Below, piece by piece: positions 55,852 to 64,000 of a DNA stretch of 64,000 bases. The position numbers and the translations under genes were made by a program. This stretch comes from Ornithobacterium rhinotracheale DSM 15997 (GTDB lineage: Bacteria > Bacteroidota > Bacteroidia > Flavobacteriales > Weeksellaceae): positions 1,466,501 to 1,530,500 of the forward strand of contig NC_018016.1 of the NCBI RefSeq assembly GCF_000265465.1, in the 5' to 3' direction. Numbering within the stretch: position 1 is the stretch's first letter; each line of letters begins with the position of its first letter. The notes below the pieces were generated by a model. That model ran no database searches, was not told the DNA's origin, and worked only from the letters and a program-made list of their open reading frames with translations.

Positions 55852-56775
55852 TTAAACGATATTTGGCGTAATTTCTAATTGTGCTGTAGCCACCTTTCGT
55901 TGCTTATTAAAGGTATCGAAATAGAAATCAAGTCGCCCAAGATATAAGCCAGCCCAGCCCACTTGGTTCACAATCGTTGGTTCTCCAGCTTTGTTAATGA
56001 TTTCGGTAGGGTGAGGGAGGAAGGTGTGCGTGTGTCCGCCAATGATTAAATCTATATCTTGAGTTTTGGTAGCAAGTTCACAATCAGAGATTTTAGGTGT
56101 GTCATACTTGTACCCAATATGTGAAAGGCAAATGATCATATCACATTTTTTATCTTTTAGGATTCGCGTCATTTCTTGCGAAATTTCGACGGGGTCGAGA
56201 TATTTGGTTTCTAAATAATTTTCTTTGCTAATGAGTCCTACGGGATCGATTCCTAGTCCGAAAATACCGATTTTCACCCCGCCTTTATTTATGATTTTAT
56301 ATTTTTTGGTTCTTCCGTCCAGAATTGTGTTGGTGAAATCGTAGTTTGAACAAATAAAATCAAAATTTGCATATTTTAGTTGTTTCTCAAATCCAGCCAA
56401 GCCATTGTCAAAATCGTGATTTCCCATGGTGGAGGCTTCATATCCCATTTTAGACATGAGTTTAAACTCCAATTCGCCTCCAAAAAAGTTGAAGTATGGT
56501 GTTCCTTGGAAAATGTCGCCTGCATCTAGCAACAAAACATTGGGCTCTTCTTTTCTGATTTTATCTATTAATGCTGCACGGCGTGCAAAACCACCTTTGT
56601 TGGAATATTTTGGATTTTCCGAAGTTTCAAATGGTTCGATTCTACTATGTTGATCGTTAGTGTGTAGTATAGTGATTTTCTTTGCATTAGACTTTGCCCA
56701 CGCAGGAATACTCGGTAAAAGTGCAAGTGCGGTGGCAGCAGATGTAGTTGCTAAAAATTTTCTTCTTGAAAGCAT
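55852..56775 (-). CDS. Metallophosphatase (5'-nucleotidase N-terminal domain), Tat-exported
   Basis: 307 aa from the ATG at 56775. The N-terminal MLSRRKFLATTSAATALALL carries a twin-arginine motif. The calcineurin-like metallophosphatase motifs are ILHTNDQHS, LDAGDIFQG, MGNHDFDNG and GGHTHTF. It lacks the 5'-nucleotidase C domain, which is encoded by the adjacent gene upstream on this strand. It is exported, probably to the periplasm. Confidence 0.9.
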   Translation of the reverse strand: MLSRRKFLATTSAATALALLPSIPAWAKSNAKKITILHTNDQHSRIEPFETSENPKYSNKGGFARRAALIDKIRKEEPNVLLLDAGDIFQGTPYFNFFGGELEFKLMSKMGYEASTMGNHDFDNGLAGFEKQLKYANFDFICSNYDFTNTILDGRTKKYKIINKGGVKIGIFGLGIDPVGLISKENYLETKYLDPVEISQEMTRILKDKKCDMIICLSHIGYKYDTPKISDCELATKTQDIDLIIGGHTHTFLPHPTEIINKAGEPTIVNQVGWAGLYLGRLDFYFDTFNKQRKVATAQLEITPNIV

Positions 56776-56787
56776 GGTCAATAGATT

Positions 56788-57537
56788 TTAGGGTAAATAT
56801 CTTGGATTGTTGTTGATTTGTAAAGTGTCGTTTGCCTTAAATTCTTGAATAAAAATATCACGAAGTTTTTCGTTGATATTTACGATTTCTTCGGGCTGAG
56901 TTAAGAAAGTCATGCCATCGCCACCTTTTTGCAAATAATCGTTGGTAATCACCCAGTAAGACTTATTCACATCAAATTTGCGATTGTTGCTAAGTATAAT
57001 GTTTAAATCTGGACCATCAAGCGAAAAGCTTAAACCAGCAATTGGGTGTCCTTTTTTGCGGTGTTCTTTGAGGTAATCAATCATTTTTATAAAATCCTTG
57101 CCACTGAGTTTTACCACCACGGCTTCATTTTCAAATGGCATCAGCTCAAAAATACTGCGTACCGTGATGTTTCCAGGCGTAAAAGTTCTGCGGATCCCCC
57201 CAGCATTGAGCAAAGCTACATCAATATCGTGATGATATTTTTTTTGAAAAATTTTATTCCCCGCTTCAAGCAGTTGATCGGCAAGGAGGTTGCTCAAATT
57301 CGCATTCATTCCTTTATTTAATTCATAAGGATTGTAGGTAAGCACTTGGTCCATCTCTTGGTCAAGTTGCTTTTTATAGGGAGCAATTATTTCGGTAAGC
57401 TCAGGGCTTGGGGCATATTCTGCTGTAATGTTGATTTCTTGTTGCGCAACTTCGGGCTGTTTGTAAAGTTGCTTTTGGCAAGCGGTAAACGCGAGAACAC
57501 TAGCCAATGAAATCACTGAAAATGTGCGTTTTTTCAT
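56788..57537 (-). CDS. 5'-nucleotidase C-terminal domain lipoprotein
   Basis: 249 aa from the ATG at 57537, giving a lipoprotein signal (VISLASVLAFTACQKQ). The protein matches the 5'-nucleotidase C domain: NLLADQLLEAGNKIF, DVALLNAGGIRRTFTPGNIT and PIAGLSFSLDGPDLNIILS. It ends 13 nt before the metallophosphatase gene, so a UshA-like enzyme is split into two secreted proteins in one operon. The region 57538-57863 upstream holds nothing else recognised. Confidence 0.87.
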   Translation of the reverse strand: MKKRTFSVISLASVLAFTACQKQLYKQPEVAQQEINITAEYAPSPELTEIIAPYKKQLDQEMDQVLTYNPYELNKGMNANLSNLLADQLLEAGNKIFQKKYHHDIDVALLNAGGIRRTFTPGNITVRSIFELMPFENEAVVVKLSGKDFIKMIDYLKEHRKKGHPIAGLSFSLDGPDLNIILSNNRKFDVNKSYWVITNDYLQKGGDGMTFLTQPEEIVNINEKLRDIFIQEFKANDTLQINNNPRYLP

Positions 57538-57863
57538 ATTTGTAATTTTCTTGTTTACAAAATTGAAAAAAATATTTGTAATAAAGGCTTTTTTCATGAC
57601 TAAAAAAATGTAAAGATTTAAAAATGGACACTTAAAGCATTGAGTTAATTTTCTAATTTCTATACTTTTTTAGAGAAGGAGATTTGAATGTTTATATTCT
57701 TGTTGAGTGAATTTTTTAATTCATATGTTATAAAGTATGCGAAACAAAAAAACGTAGATGATAGTGTTTTAGAGAAATAATGTTGAGTTGATAGAAATAC
57801 GCATTGAATTTGACTTGGCAGCAGAGGTCGGGATTGTATAATAAATAAAAAGTATAAAAAAAT

Positions 57864-57893
57864 TTGTAGGGTTAAAAGTTTTTCTTACATTTG
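57864..57893 (+). promoter_or_regulatory. rplM-rpsI promoter
   Basis: TTG (57864-57866), 19 nt, TACATTTG (57886-57893), an excellent match, 50 nt before the GTG start. Confidence 0.78.
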
Positions 57894-57943
57894 CAACCCG
57901 ATTTTATCCAAAAGTACATAATAATTATTTAAAAATCAAAAAG

Positions 57944-58399
57944 GTGGATACACTAAGTTATAAAACAATATCAGCAAACAAGCAAACCGCTAATAAGGAG
58001 TGGTTGTTGGTAGATGCAGAAGGGCAGTCTCTAGGGCGTTTGGCATCTAAAGTGGCTAAATTACTAAGAGGAAAGCATAAGCCTAATTTTACCCCACATG
58101 CAGATTGTGGTGATTATGTAGTAGTCGTAAATGCAGATAAAATCAATTTGACCGGAAATAAATGGTCTGATAAAGTTTACCAAAGATATACTGGGTTCCC
58201 AGGAGGGCAAAGAAGTATCTCTGCAAAGCAATTCTTTGCAAAAGATGCAACTGGATTGGTAGAGAAAGCTATTAAAGGTATGCTTCCTAAAAATAAATTG
58301 GGAAGAGCAATCCTTAAAAATGTGAAAATTTACGAAGGTGCAGAGCATGAACAAACTGCACAACAACCAAGAACAATAGATATAAACGAATTCAAATAA
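57944..58399 (+). CDS. rplM: 50S ribosomal protein L13
   Basis: 151 aa, GTG start, giving MDTLSYKTISANKQTANKEW as is usual in this phylum. The core has GRLASKVAKLLRGKHKPNF and YQRYTGFPGGQRS, followed by LPKNKLGRAILKNVKIYEGA. It is in an operon with rpsI (5 nt). Confidence 0.97.
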   Translation: MDTLSYKTISANKQTANKEWLLVDAEGQSLGRLASKVAKLLRGKHKPNFTPHADCGDYVVVVNADKINLTGNKWSDKVYQRYTGFPGGQRSISAKQFFAKDATGLVEKAIKGMLPKNKLGRAILKNVKIYEGAEHEQTAQQPRTIDINEFK

Positions 58400-58404
58400 A
58401 ATAT

Positions 58405-58791
58405 ATGGCTATCACTCATAAAATAGGGCGTAGAAAAACATCTGTTGCTAGAGCCTATATCCAAGAAGGAAAAGGAGAAATCACAATCAATGGTCGTGAT
58501 TTAGAAACTTATTTTGGTACAGATGTATTAAGATATAAAGTATTGCAACCTTTCGTGATTACTGAGACTGTAGACCAGTACGATGTAAATGTACTAGTAC
58601 ACGGCGGTGGTATTACTGGGCAAGCTGAGGCTATCAGAATGGCTTTATCTCGTGCACTTTGCGAAGTGAACCAAGAGTTTAGAGCGTTGTTGAAACCAGA
58701 AGGATTGCTTACTCGTGACCCAAGAATGGTTGAGCGTAAGAAATACGGACAGAAGAAAGCTCGTAAGAGATTCCAATTCTCAAAACGTTAA
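58405..58791 (+). CDS. rpsI: 30S ribosomal protein S9
   Basis: 128 aa. It has HKIGRRKTSVARAYIQEGKG, HGGGITGQAEAIRMALSRAL and the C-terminal basic tail ending in KARKRFQFSKR, which contacts the P-site tRNA. It follows rplM in the usual order. Confidence 0.97.
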   Translation: MAITHKIGRRKTSVARAYIQEGKGEITINGRDLETYFGTDVLRYKVLQPFVITETVDQYDVNVLVHGGGITGQAEAIRMALSRALCEVNQEFRALLKPEGLLTRDPRMVERKKYGQKKARKRFQFSKR

Positions 58792-58804
58792 TCAATCTTC
58801 TGTT

Positions 58805-58874
58805 GGAAAAGTATATTTCAATTTTTTGAAGAAAGAATTAGTTTGCTTAGTCTTCGTGCTAGGCAAACTTTTCC
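58805..58874 (+). promoter_or_regulatory. Attenuator-like structure after rpsI
   Basis: GTTTGCTTAG (58841-58850) pairs with CTAGGCAAAC (58859-58868), followed by TTTTCC: a terminator-like hairpin. GGAAAAGT (58805-58812) could instead pair with ACTTTTCC (58867-58874), competing for the end of the stem and the U-tract. This could set how much rplM-rpsI transcript reads into rpsB. Confidence 0.5.
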
Positions 58875-58944
58875 TATTTAAATTAATGAATGTTTTTTCC
58901 AAATTCAAATTAAACAATTATAATTAAAATAAAACAAAAGCCGG

Positions 58945-59031
58945 TTAGTTTAGCATCCAAATGCAGCGGGCGATTGATGTAAAGTCATGACCACCACTGG
59001 ATTGATTGCTGATTAGCGGAAAGTAAACTAA
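58945..59031 (+). promoter_or_regulatory. Structured leader before rpsB, candidate S2 autoregulatory element
   Basis: TTAGTTTA (58945-58952) and TAAACTAA (59024-59031) form an 8-bp closing stem around an interior of about 70 nt that is more GC-rich than the flanks. It ends 17 nt before the rpsB ATG. Closed domains at this place suit ribosomal-protein feedback control; a match to known S2 leaders was not tested. Confidence 0.5.
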
Positions 59032-59048
59032 TTTAAAACAATTAAAAA

Positions 59049-59801
59049 ATGGCAAAAAAAAGCGTAAAAGAATTGCTAGAAGCTGGTGTTCACTTTGGAC
59101 ACTTAACTAGAAAATGGAATCCTAACATGGCTCCTTACATCTTCATGGAGAAAAACGGAATCCACATCATCGATCTTCACAAAACAGCTGTAAAATTAGA
59201 AGATGCTTGCAACGCACTTCAACAAATGGCTTCTTCAGGAAGAAAAATTTTGTTTGTAGCTACTAAAAAGCAAGCTAAAGACATCGTTTCTAAATACTCT
59301 GCAGAGGTAAACATGCCTTACATCACTGAGCGTTGGCCTGGTGGAATGTTAACAAACTTTGTTACCATTCGTAAAGCTGTGAAAAAGATGAACTCTATCG
59401 ATAAAATGAAGAAAGATGGTACTTTCGAAAGTTTATCTAAAAAAGAGAGATTACAAGTAGATCGTCAAAGAGCTAAATTAGAAAAAGATTTAGGTTCTAT
59501 CGCTGACATGACTCGTATTCCTTCAGCTTTATTCGTTGTGGATATCGTAAACGAGCACATTGCGATTAAAGAAGCTCAAAAATTGAACATTCCTGTATTT
59601 GCTATGGTGGATACTAACTCTGATCCTAGAGAAGTAGATTTCCCAATCCCAGCAAACGATGATGCTACAAAATCTATTGAAATCATTATGCAGACTGTTA
59701 CAGATGCAATCAAAGAAGGTTTATCTGTAAGAAAAGCTGAGAAAGAAAAAGCAAAACAAAACAAAGACGGAGATACAGAAACTTCTAACGAAGAAGAATA
59801 A
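59049..59801 (+). CDS. rpsB: 30S ribosomal protein S2
   Basis: 250 aa. It has [53 protein letters not shown] and [14 protein letters not shown]. The acidic C-terminal tail is usual. It precedes tsf by 73 nt in the conserved rpsB-tsf order. Confidence 0.98.
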   Translation: MAKKSVKELLEAGVHFGHLTRKWNPNMAPYIFMEKNGIHIIDLHKTAVKLEDACNALQQMASSGRKILFVATKKQAKDIVSKYSAEVNMPYITERWPGGMLTNFVTIRKAVKKMNSIDKMKKDGTFESLSKKERLQVDRQRAKLEKDLGSIADMTRIPSALFVVDIVNEHIAIKEAQKLNIPVFAMVDTNSDPREVDFPIPANDDATKSIEIIMQTVTDAIKEGLSVRKAEKEKAKQNKDGDTETSNEEE

Positions 59802-59874
59802 TTTTTAATGTTTATTTAAACTTTAAATAATTATAAAATAGTACATTCGTATAACAAATTTTAAAATATAAAAC

Positions 59875-60699
59875 ATGGCATATCAAGTAAAAGCTGCTGA
59901 AGTAAGCAAATTAAGAAACGAAACTGGAGCTGGTATGATGGACTGTAAAAAAGCCCTAGTAGAAGCAGAAGGTGATTTTGATAAAGCAATTGAACTCCTT
60001 AGAAAAAAAGGACAAAAAGTAGCTGCAAAAAGAGCTGACAGAGAAACCTCTGAAGGTGCTGTTATCGCTGCTACAAATGCAGACAACACTAAAGGTGCAA
60101 TCGTAGCTTTAGGTTGTGAAACTGATTTCGTTGCTAAAGGAGAAGGTTTCGTAGCTTTGGCTAAAGAGTTTGCTAACCACGCACTTAATTTCTCTTCTAA
60201 AGAAGATTTCCTTGCATCTGAAATGGGAGGAATGACTGTAGCTGATAAATTAACTGAGCAAACTGGTGTAATCGGTGAAAAATTAGATATCAAATTCTTC
60301 GAAACATTAGAAGCTCCATTTGTAGGTTCTTATATCCACAACGGAAACAAAATTGCTGCTCTTGTAGGTCTTAGCGAAAGCTTTGATAACGCTGCAGAAG
60401 TTGCAAAAAATGTTTCTATGCAAGTAGCTGCTATGAATCCAATTGCATTAGATGAATCTAAAGTAGATCAGGCAGTTATCGACAAAGAAGTAGAAATTGC
60501 TAAAGAGCAATTAAGACAAGAAGGTAAACCAGAAGCTATGTTAGACAACATCGCTAAAGGTAAACTAAACAAATTCTTTAAAGAAACTACACTTGTAAAC
60601 CAAGAATATATCATGGGAGACAAAGTTTCTGTAAAAGATTATGTAAATTCAGAAAAAGCTGGTGTTACAATCGTAGATTTCGTAAGAGTAGCGATCTAA
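59875..60699 (+). CDS. tsf: Translation elongation factor Ts
   Basis: The guanine-nucleotide exchange factor for EF-Tu, 274 aa. The N-terminal UBA-like part is VSKLRNETGAGMMDCKKALV. The core TDFVAKG motif is seen in GCETDFVAKGEGFVALAKEF. It ends at a strong terminator. Confidence 0.98.
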   Translation: MAYQVKAAEVSKLRNETGAGMMDCKKALVEAEGDFDKAIELLRKKGQKVAAKRADRETSEGAVIAATNADNTKGAIVALGCETDFVAKGEGFVALAKEFANHALNFSSKEDFLASEMGGMTVADKLTEQTGVIGEKLDIKFFETLEAPFVGSYIHNGNKIAALVGLSESFDNAAEVAKNVSMQVAAMNPIALDESKVDQAVIDKEVEIAKEQLRQEGKPEAMLDNIAKGKLNKFFKETTLVNQEYIMGDKVSVKDYVNSEKAGVTIVDFVRVAI

Positions 60700-60744
60700 T
60701 TTGCACATAGAAAAAATAATTTTCTAATTTTTTATAATACTAAA

Positions 60745-60778
60745 GAGGCTGAAATTTCGTTTTCAGCCTCTTTTTTTT
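60745..60778 (+). terminator. rpsB-tsf intrinsic terminator
   Basis: A 10-bp perfect stem GAGGCTGAAA / TTTCAGCCTC with a 6-nt loop is followed by T8. Its last T is also the first base of the miaA -7 box. Confidence 0.93.
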
Positions 60779-60785
60779 ATTTTTG
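60778..60785 (+). promoter_or_regulatory. -7 box abutting miaA
   Basis: TATTTTTG ends 5 nt before the ATG at 60791 and overlaps the terminator tail by a base. The GTG at 60785 lies at the box edge, so ATG 60791 is the better start. Confidence 0.5.
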
Positions 60786-60790
60786 TGTTT

Positions 60791-61696
60791 ATGAATTCAA
60801 AGAATCTTGTGGTAATTGTAGGCCCTACGGCTATTGGAAAAACAGCAACAGCCATTGCACTTGCCAAGCATTTTAATACAGAAATCATTTCAAGTGATAG
60901 TAGGCAGTTTTTCAAAGAAATGTGCATAGGTACAGCCGTCCCTAGTCCAGATGAATTGTCGCAGGTTAAGCATCATTTTATTCAGCAGTTGAATATTCAT
61001 GAGGACTATTCAGTAGGGGATTTTGAGCGAGATGCGATCGAATTTATAACTGAATATTTTCAAAAAAACGATTTTTTGATTATGGCAGGAGGTTCTGGTT
61101 TGTATGAAAAAGCCATTACGCAAGGGCTCGATGATTTTCCAGATATTCCACCAAGTGTGCGAGAGCAATTAAATTCTGATTTGAATGAAAAAGGACTAGA
61201 TTTTTTACAAAATGAATTAAAAAATAAAGATTTAGCCTATTTTGAGAAAGTGGACACTCAAAATCCACATCGTGTGATTCGTGCGTTGGAGGTTATTCGC
61301 CATACGGGGAAAGCCTACTCAGGTTTTTTAGCCAAAAATCAATCAAAAAGGAATTTTAATATCATAAAAATCGGGCTTACTTTATCTCGAGAGGAAATTT
61401 ATGACCGAATCAATCGTAGAGTGGATATTATGATTGAAAATGGATTGCTCGAAGAAGCTAAAAATCTTTATAAATTTAAAAATTTGAACGCCTTAAACAC
61501 CGTGGGCTACAAAGAATTATTCCATTATTTTGACGGAGAAATTTCTCTGGACTTTGCCATTGAGGAAATCAAGAAAAATACGAGAAGATTTGCCAAAAGG
61601 CAACTTACTTGGTACCGAAAAGATGAAAATATTAGGTGGTTTGCCCCCAATGAAATTGAACAAATAATCGCTTATATAAATTCTGAAATACAATGA
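60791..61696 (+). CDS. miaA: tRNA dimethylallyltransferase MiaA
   Basis: It adds dimethylallyl to A37 of tRNAs reading UNN codons. From ATG 60791 it is 301 aa. Walker A is VGPTAIGKTATAIAL, followed by IISSDSRQFFKEMCIGTAVP (substrate and catalytic Asp region). RVIRALEVIRHTGKAYS and the C-terminal RRFAKRQLTWYRKDENIRW complete the family set. Confidence 0.96.
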   Translation: MNSKNLVVIVGPTAIGKTATAIALAKHFNTEIISSDSRQFFKEMCIGTAVPSPDELSQVKHHFIQQLNIHEDYSVGDFERDAIEFITEYFQKNDFLIMAGGSGLYEKAITQGLDDFPDIPPSVREQLNSDLNEKGLDFLQNELKNKDLAYFEKVDTQNPHRVIRALEVIRHTGKAYSGFLAKNQSKRNFNIIKIGLTLSREEIYDRINRRVDIMIENGLLEEAKNLYKFKNLNALNTVGYKELFHYFDGEISLDFAIEEIKKNTRRFAKRQLTWYRKDENIRWFAPNEIEQIIAYINSEIQ

Positions 61697-61858
61697 TTTT
61701 TTGCTGATAATTAACATATTTATCAATTTTTAATTGTATTTAAATGTTTGAAATTCAGAAAATTGATTGGAAATGTGAATTTTTGTGATTAATTATTTTC
61801 ATTTTCTTTTTTTCGAAATAATTTTTAATTTATATATTGCGAAAATAATTAAAATCCT

Positions 61859-62239
61859 ATGTCGAAGAAAAAGTATGAATTGGAGGTGCCGGTACAAGCC
61901 TCGCCAAGTTTTTTATACAATTATATATCAACACCATCGGGGCTTTCCGAGTGGTTTGCCGATAATGTAAACTCAAGAAGCGATAAATTCACTTTTATTT
62001 GGGACGATTATGAGGAAGTAGCTCATTTAATTCGTTCTAAATTCGATGAATATGTGCGTTTTCGTTGGGAACACGACGAGGATTCAAAATATTATTTTGA
62101 GCTAAAAATCCAAGAAGATGAATTAACGGGAGATGTTTCGTTGATTGTAACGGATTTTGCCGAAGAAGATGAATTAGACGAGGCTAAAGATTTATGGGCT
62201 AGTCAATTAGAAGATTTAAAACATATTATAGGTTCTTAA
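61859..62239 (+). CDS. START/AHSA1-like domain protein
   Basis: 126 aa. The opening MSKKKYELEVPVQASPSFLY then NYISTPSGLSEWFADNV resembles the AHSA1/START-like fold (ligand-binding beta sheet with a long C-terminal helix). The C-terminal helix is LDEAKDLWASQLEDLKHIIG. The whole protein is acidic. It is 15 nt before the aminotransferase-IV-like gene. Function unknown. Confidence 0.8.
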   Translation: MSKKKYELEVPVQASPSFLYNYISTPSGLSEWFADNVNSRSDKFTFIWDDYEEVAHLIRSKFDEYVRFRWEHDEDSKYYFELKIQEDELTGDVSLIVTDFAEEDELDEAKDLWASQLEDLKHIIGS

Positions 62240-62254
62240 CCTAAAAATACAATT

Positions 62255-63052
62255 ATGATTAATTTTAACGGGAATATCATTGAAGCATCTGAGGCTCAGC
62301 TAGATTTAAACAATGATTTCTTTCAAAATGGGCTCATCATTACAGAAAAATTGTTGGTGATCTCGCACAAGATTTTGTTTGCAGAGTTACATTATTTCAA
62401 TTTAATGGCAGCGATGCGCATGAGCCGTATCGAAATTCCTTTGAGTTTTACGCCAGAATTCTTTGAAAATCAAATTAATAATTTGTTAGAAGAATTTCCT
62501 CAAGAAAATTTAGGAATAAGATTCGATGTTTTATACCACAAAAACAAAATCAATTTTACTGTAAGAGCACACGAAATTCAGGATTTATATCGTTTTGAGG
62601 ATTACCCGATGGATTTGTATCGTGAGTCTTTTGTCCCAAACACATTTTTCGATAGAATTAATTTCTTAAATCCCGTAAATCATATTTTAGACATTTATTG
62701 CCAAGAAAACGATTTTGCAGATTTATTACTTCAAAATGACAAAAAAGAATTGGCAAGAAGTTTAAAAGGAAGCATTTTTGTTATCAAAGGGACAACAATT
62801 TCTACGCCTTCCATAGAAGATGGGGCTAAATCAAGCGTTTTGAGAAACAAAATTTTAGATACTGCTAAAAAATTACCCGAATTTGATGAAGTGCAAGAGG
62901 GGAGTGTTTTCCCGTTTGCTGTTACAAAAGCCGACGAAGTTTTTGTGGCAATTGACGGAGAGGGAATCGTTTCATTGAAAAGCTTTAAGAAAACACAGTT
63001 TTCAAACGAATATACACAGAGTATTGTTAATCAATTATTTGGTTTAAGCTAA
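62255..63052 (+). CDS. Class IV aminotransferase-fold protein lacking the PLP lysine
   Basis: 265 aa with the fold of 4-amino-4-deoxychorismate lyase/branched-chain aminotransferases. Conserved landmarks include GSIFVIKGTTISTPSIEDGA then KSSVLRNKIL, matching NxFxVkxgxlxTPxxxxGxLxGxxR. The PLP lysine site (GxKTLNRL in PabC) aligns with FLNPVNHIL, where Asn139 replaces Lys. The upstream Glu of the family's TExxxxN is also changed. It may be a non-catalytic relative. It is in an operon with START-like, pdxH and DUF493 genes, which is a suggestive PLP/vitamin context. Confidence 0.75.
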   Translation: MINFNGNIIEASEAQLDLNNDFFQNGLIITEKLLVISHKILFAELHYFNLMAAMRMSRIEIPLSFTPEFFENQINNLLEEFPQENLGIRFDVLYHKNKINFTVRAHEIQDLYRFEDYPMDLYRESFVPNTFFDRINFLNPVNHILDIYCQENDFADLLLQNDKKELARSLKGSIFVIKGTTISTPSIEDGAKSSVLRNKILDTAKKLPEFDEVQEGSVFPFAVTKADEVFVAIDGEGIVSLKSFKKTQFSNEYTQSIVNQLFGLS

Positions 63053-63058
63053 AGTATT

Positions 63059-63703
63059 ATGGAACAAGATTTAAGCGACTACAGAAAAAGCTACGAGAAG
63101 TTTCAATTGATTGAAAGTGAGGTTTCTGATAACCCAATGGAGCTTTTCAGAGATTGGTTTTATGTGGCAGATAATGAAGAGAAAATCAGTGAGGCAAATG
63201 CCATGAGTGTGGCAACGATGGGGCTAGATGGTTTTCCGAAAACGCGTGTAGTTTTGCTTAAAAAATTCACTCACGAAGGATTCATTTTTTATACCAATTA
63301 CGATAGCGAAAAGGGAAAAGCAATCGCTGCGAACAATAAAATTTGCTTATCGTTTTTTTGGCCAGTGCTTGAACGACAAATAATCATCAAAGGTGAAGCA
63401 GAAAAATTACCTGAAAATCTGTCTGATGGCTATTTCGAGTCGAGACCAAAACAAAGCCAAATTAGTGCAATTGTGTCGCCACAAAGTTCGGTGGTGCCCA
63501 ATCGCGATTTTTTAGAAAATAAAGTAAGAGAAATTGAGATGCAATATCAAGATGATTTGCACCGGCCAGAAAATTGGGGAGGCTACTTGGTGCGACCTGT
63601 GAGCATGGAATTTTGGCAGGGCAGGGCAAACCGCCTGCACGACAGGCTTCGCTATACTTTGCAAGAAGATTTTGATTGGAAAATAGAAAGATTAGCACCA
63701 TAA
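63059..63703 (+). CDS. pdxH: Pyridoxamine/pyridoxine 5'-phosphate oxidase
   Basis: An FMN-dependent oxidase that makes PLP. The 214-aa protein has NAMSVATMGLDGFPKTRVVL then LKKFTHEGFIFYTNY (FMN binding). Further on come PKQSQISAIVSPQSSVV and the C-terminal SMEFWQGRANRLHDRLRYT that binds the substrate. It lies 6 nt after the aminotransferase-IV-like gene. Confidence 0.96.
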   Translation: MEQDLSDYRKSYEKFQLIESEVSDNPMELFRDWFYVADNEEKISEANAMSVATMGLDGFPKTRVVLLKKFTHEGFIFYTNYDSEKGKAIAANNKICLSFFWPVLERQIIIKGEAEKLPENLSDGYFESRPKQSQISAIVSPQSSVVPNRDFLENKVREIEMQYQDDLHRPENWGGYLVRPVSMEFWQGRANRLHDRLRYTLQEDFDWKIERLAP

Positions 63704-63756
63704 ATTATTTTGGTTTAAAATTTGATATAGAACTTTAAATCAAAAAGAATAATAAA

Positions 63757-64000
63757 ATGAGCGAAGAAAATAAAAACCAAGAACAAAAAACAGAAGAATT
63801 TTATATAAAATTAAAGGAAGAATTAAATAAAGTTGAAGAATTTCCAAAAGATTTTACATACAAATTCATTCTCCCGACCGATAATCAAAAAATCGCAGAG
63901 CTTAAAAAAGTGTTTGATGGTGCTAGAGCACAATTCCAAAACCGCGAATCTAAAAATGGAAAATATACAAGTATCACAGCGGTGATTTATGCGCTAGATG
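63757..64000 (+). CDS. DUF493 family protein, truncated by the window edge
   Basis: 81 complete codons from ATG 63757, with no stop before the edge. The N-terminal acidic extension is followed by EEFPKDFTYKFILPTDNQKI and SKNGKYTSITAVIYALD, characteristic of DUF493 (YbeD-like). Function is unknown; E. coli YbeD is small and monomeric. It lies 53 nt after pdxH on the same strand. Confidence 0.85.
   Translation, partial: MSEENKNQEQKTEEFYIKLKEELNKVEEFPKDFTYKFILPTDNQKIAELKKVFDGARAQFQNRESKNGKYTSITAVIYALD

Noticed and set aside
58945-59031. A tRNA-like gene between rpsI and rpsB
   Set aside because: No acceptor, anticodon or T-arm arrangement is present; only a closing stem around a non-cloverleaf interior.

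Overview
The window comes from a low-GC member of Bacteroidota, class Flavobacteriia. The evidence is a complete gldK-gldL-gldM-gldN block (core of the type IX secretion/gliding machine), many Bacteroidota-type promoters (TTG, about 19-21 nt, TAnnTTTG), and families typical of the phylum (DUF3098, DUF5606, imelysin/HTTM/TonB-receptor iron loci, a RapZ-C/AmgK/MurU cluster, HU-related proteins). A Weeksellaceae/Ornithobacterium-like organism is my best guess, but it is an inference from protein flavour and was not tested.

Layout. 1-9.9 kb: the 5' end of a CDF metal transporter, topA, a degenerate ureohydrolase-like protein, gldKLMN and a DAO-family oxidase. 10-14.4 kb: an ABC-F ATPase, a TerB-like protein, ffh and a small beta-barrel. 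14.5-23.4 kb: a Tat-lipoprotein GMC oxidoreductase, an XRE regulator with a 4-TM partner, guaB, an Lrp regulator with an EamA exporter, a TPR-like protein, a phosphoglycerate mutase, and the divergent ftsX-DUF3098-uppP-truB operon. 24.4-28.3 kb: the accessory locus described next. 28.5-42.6 kb: two transporters, a LOG protein, a D-2-hydroxyacid dehydrogenase, recR, a sodium symporter, a GNAT-nitrilase fusion and an iron-acquisition operon. 42.6-50.1 kb: a YefM/YoeB pair, CbpM/CbpA, mazG, DUF5606, def, ruvX, clpS, prmA, rlmB, tpiA. 50.3-53.5 kb: an AT-rich DUF262/DUF1524 putative defence gene and small proteins. 53.5-57.5 kb: tRNA-Gln, MurU/RapZ-C/AmgK-like genes and a 5'-nucleotidase split into two genes. 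57.9-64 kb: rplM-rpsI, rpsB-tsf, miaA, a START-like protein, a PLP-fold pseudoenzyme, pdxH and a DUF493 protein.

The most unusual region is 24.4-28.3 kb. A promoter overlapping a perfect palindrome drives a short leader ORF that runs into a pure (AC)24 microsatellite. In the present phase the ORF stops just after the repeat. One unit more, or two units fewer, would fuse it to a downstream frame that stays open for over 110 codons and ends at a stop lying inside the loop of a strong intrinsic-terminator hairpin. Behind that hairpin come two exported-protein genes. The second ends in a GC-rich FISUMP (Fib_succ_major) domain that resembles a diversity-generating-retroelement variable region. An HU-like DNA-binding protein and a five-unit, exactly 22-bp palindromic array follow. 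I read this as a candidate phase-variable attenuator controlling a hypervariable surface protein cassette. The sequence elements are visible; the mechanism is inferred.

The rest is mostly ordinary housekeeping. Noteworthy details are recurrent promoters placed 4-5 nt before ATG (likely leaderless mRNAs), a YoeB toxin with catalytic Arg65 changed to Cys, an aminotransferase-IV homologue without its PLP lysine, and structured RNA between rpsI and rpsB.
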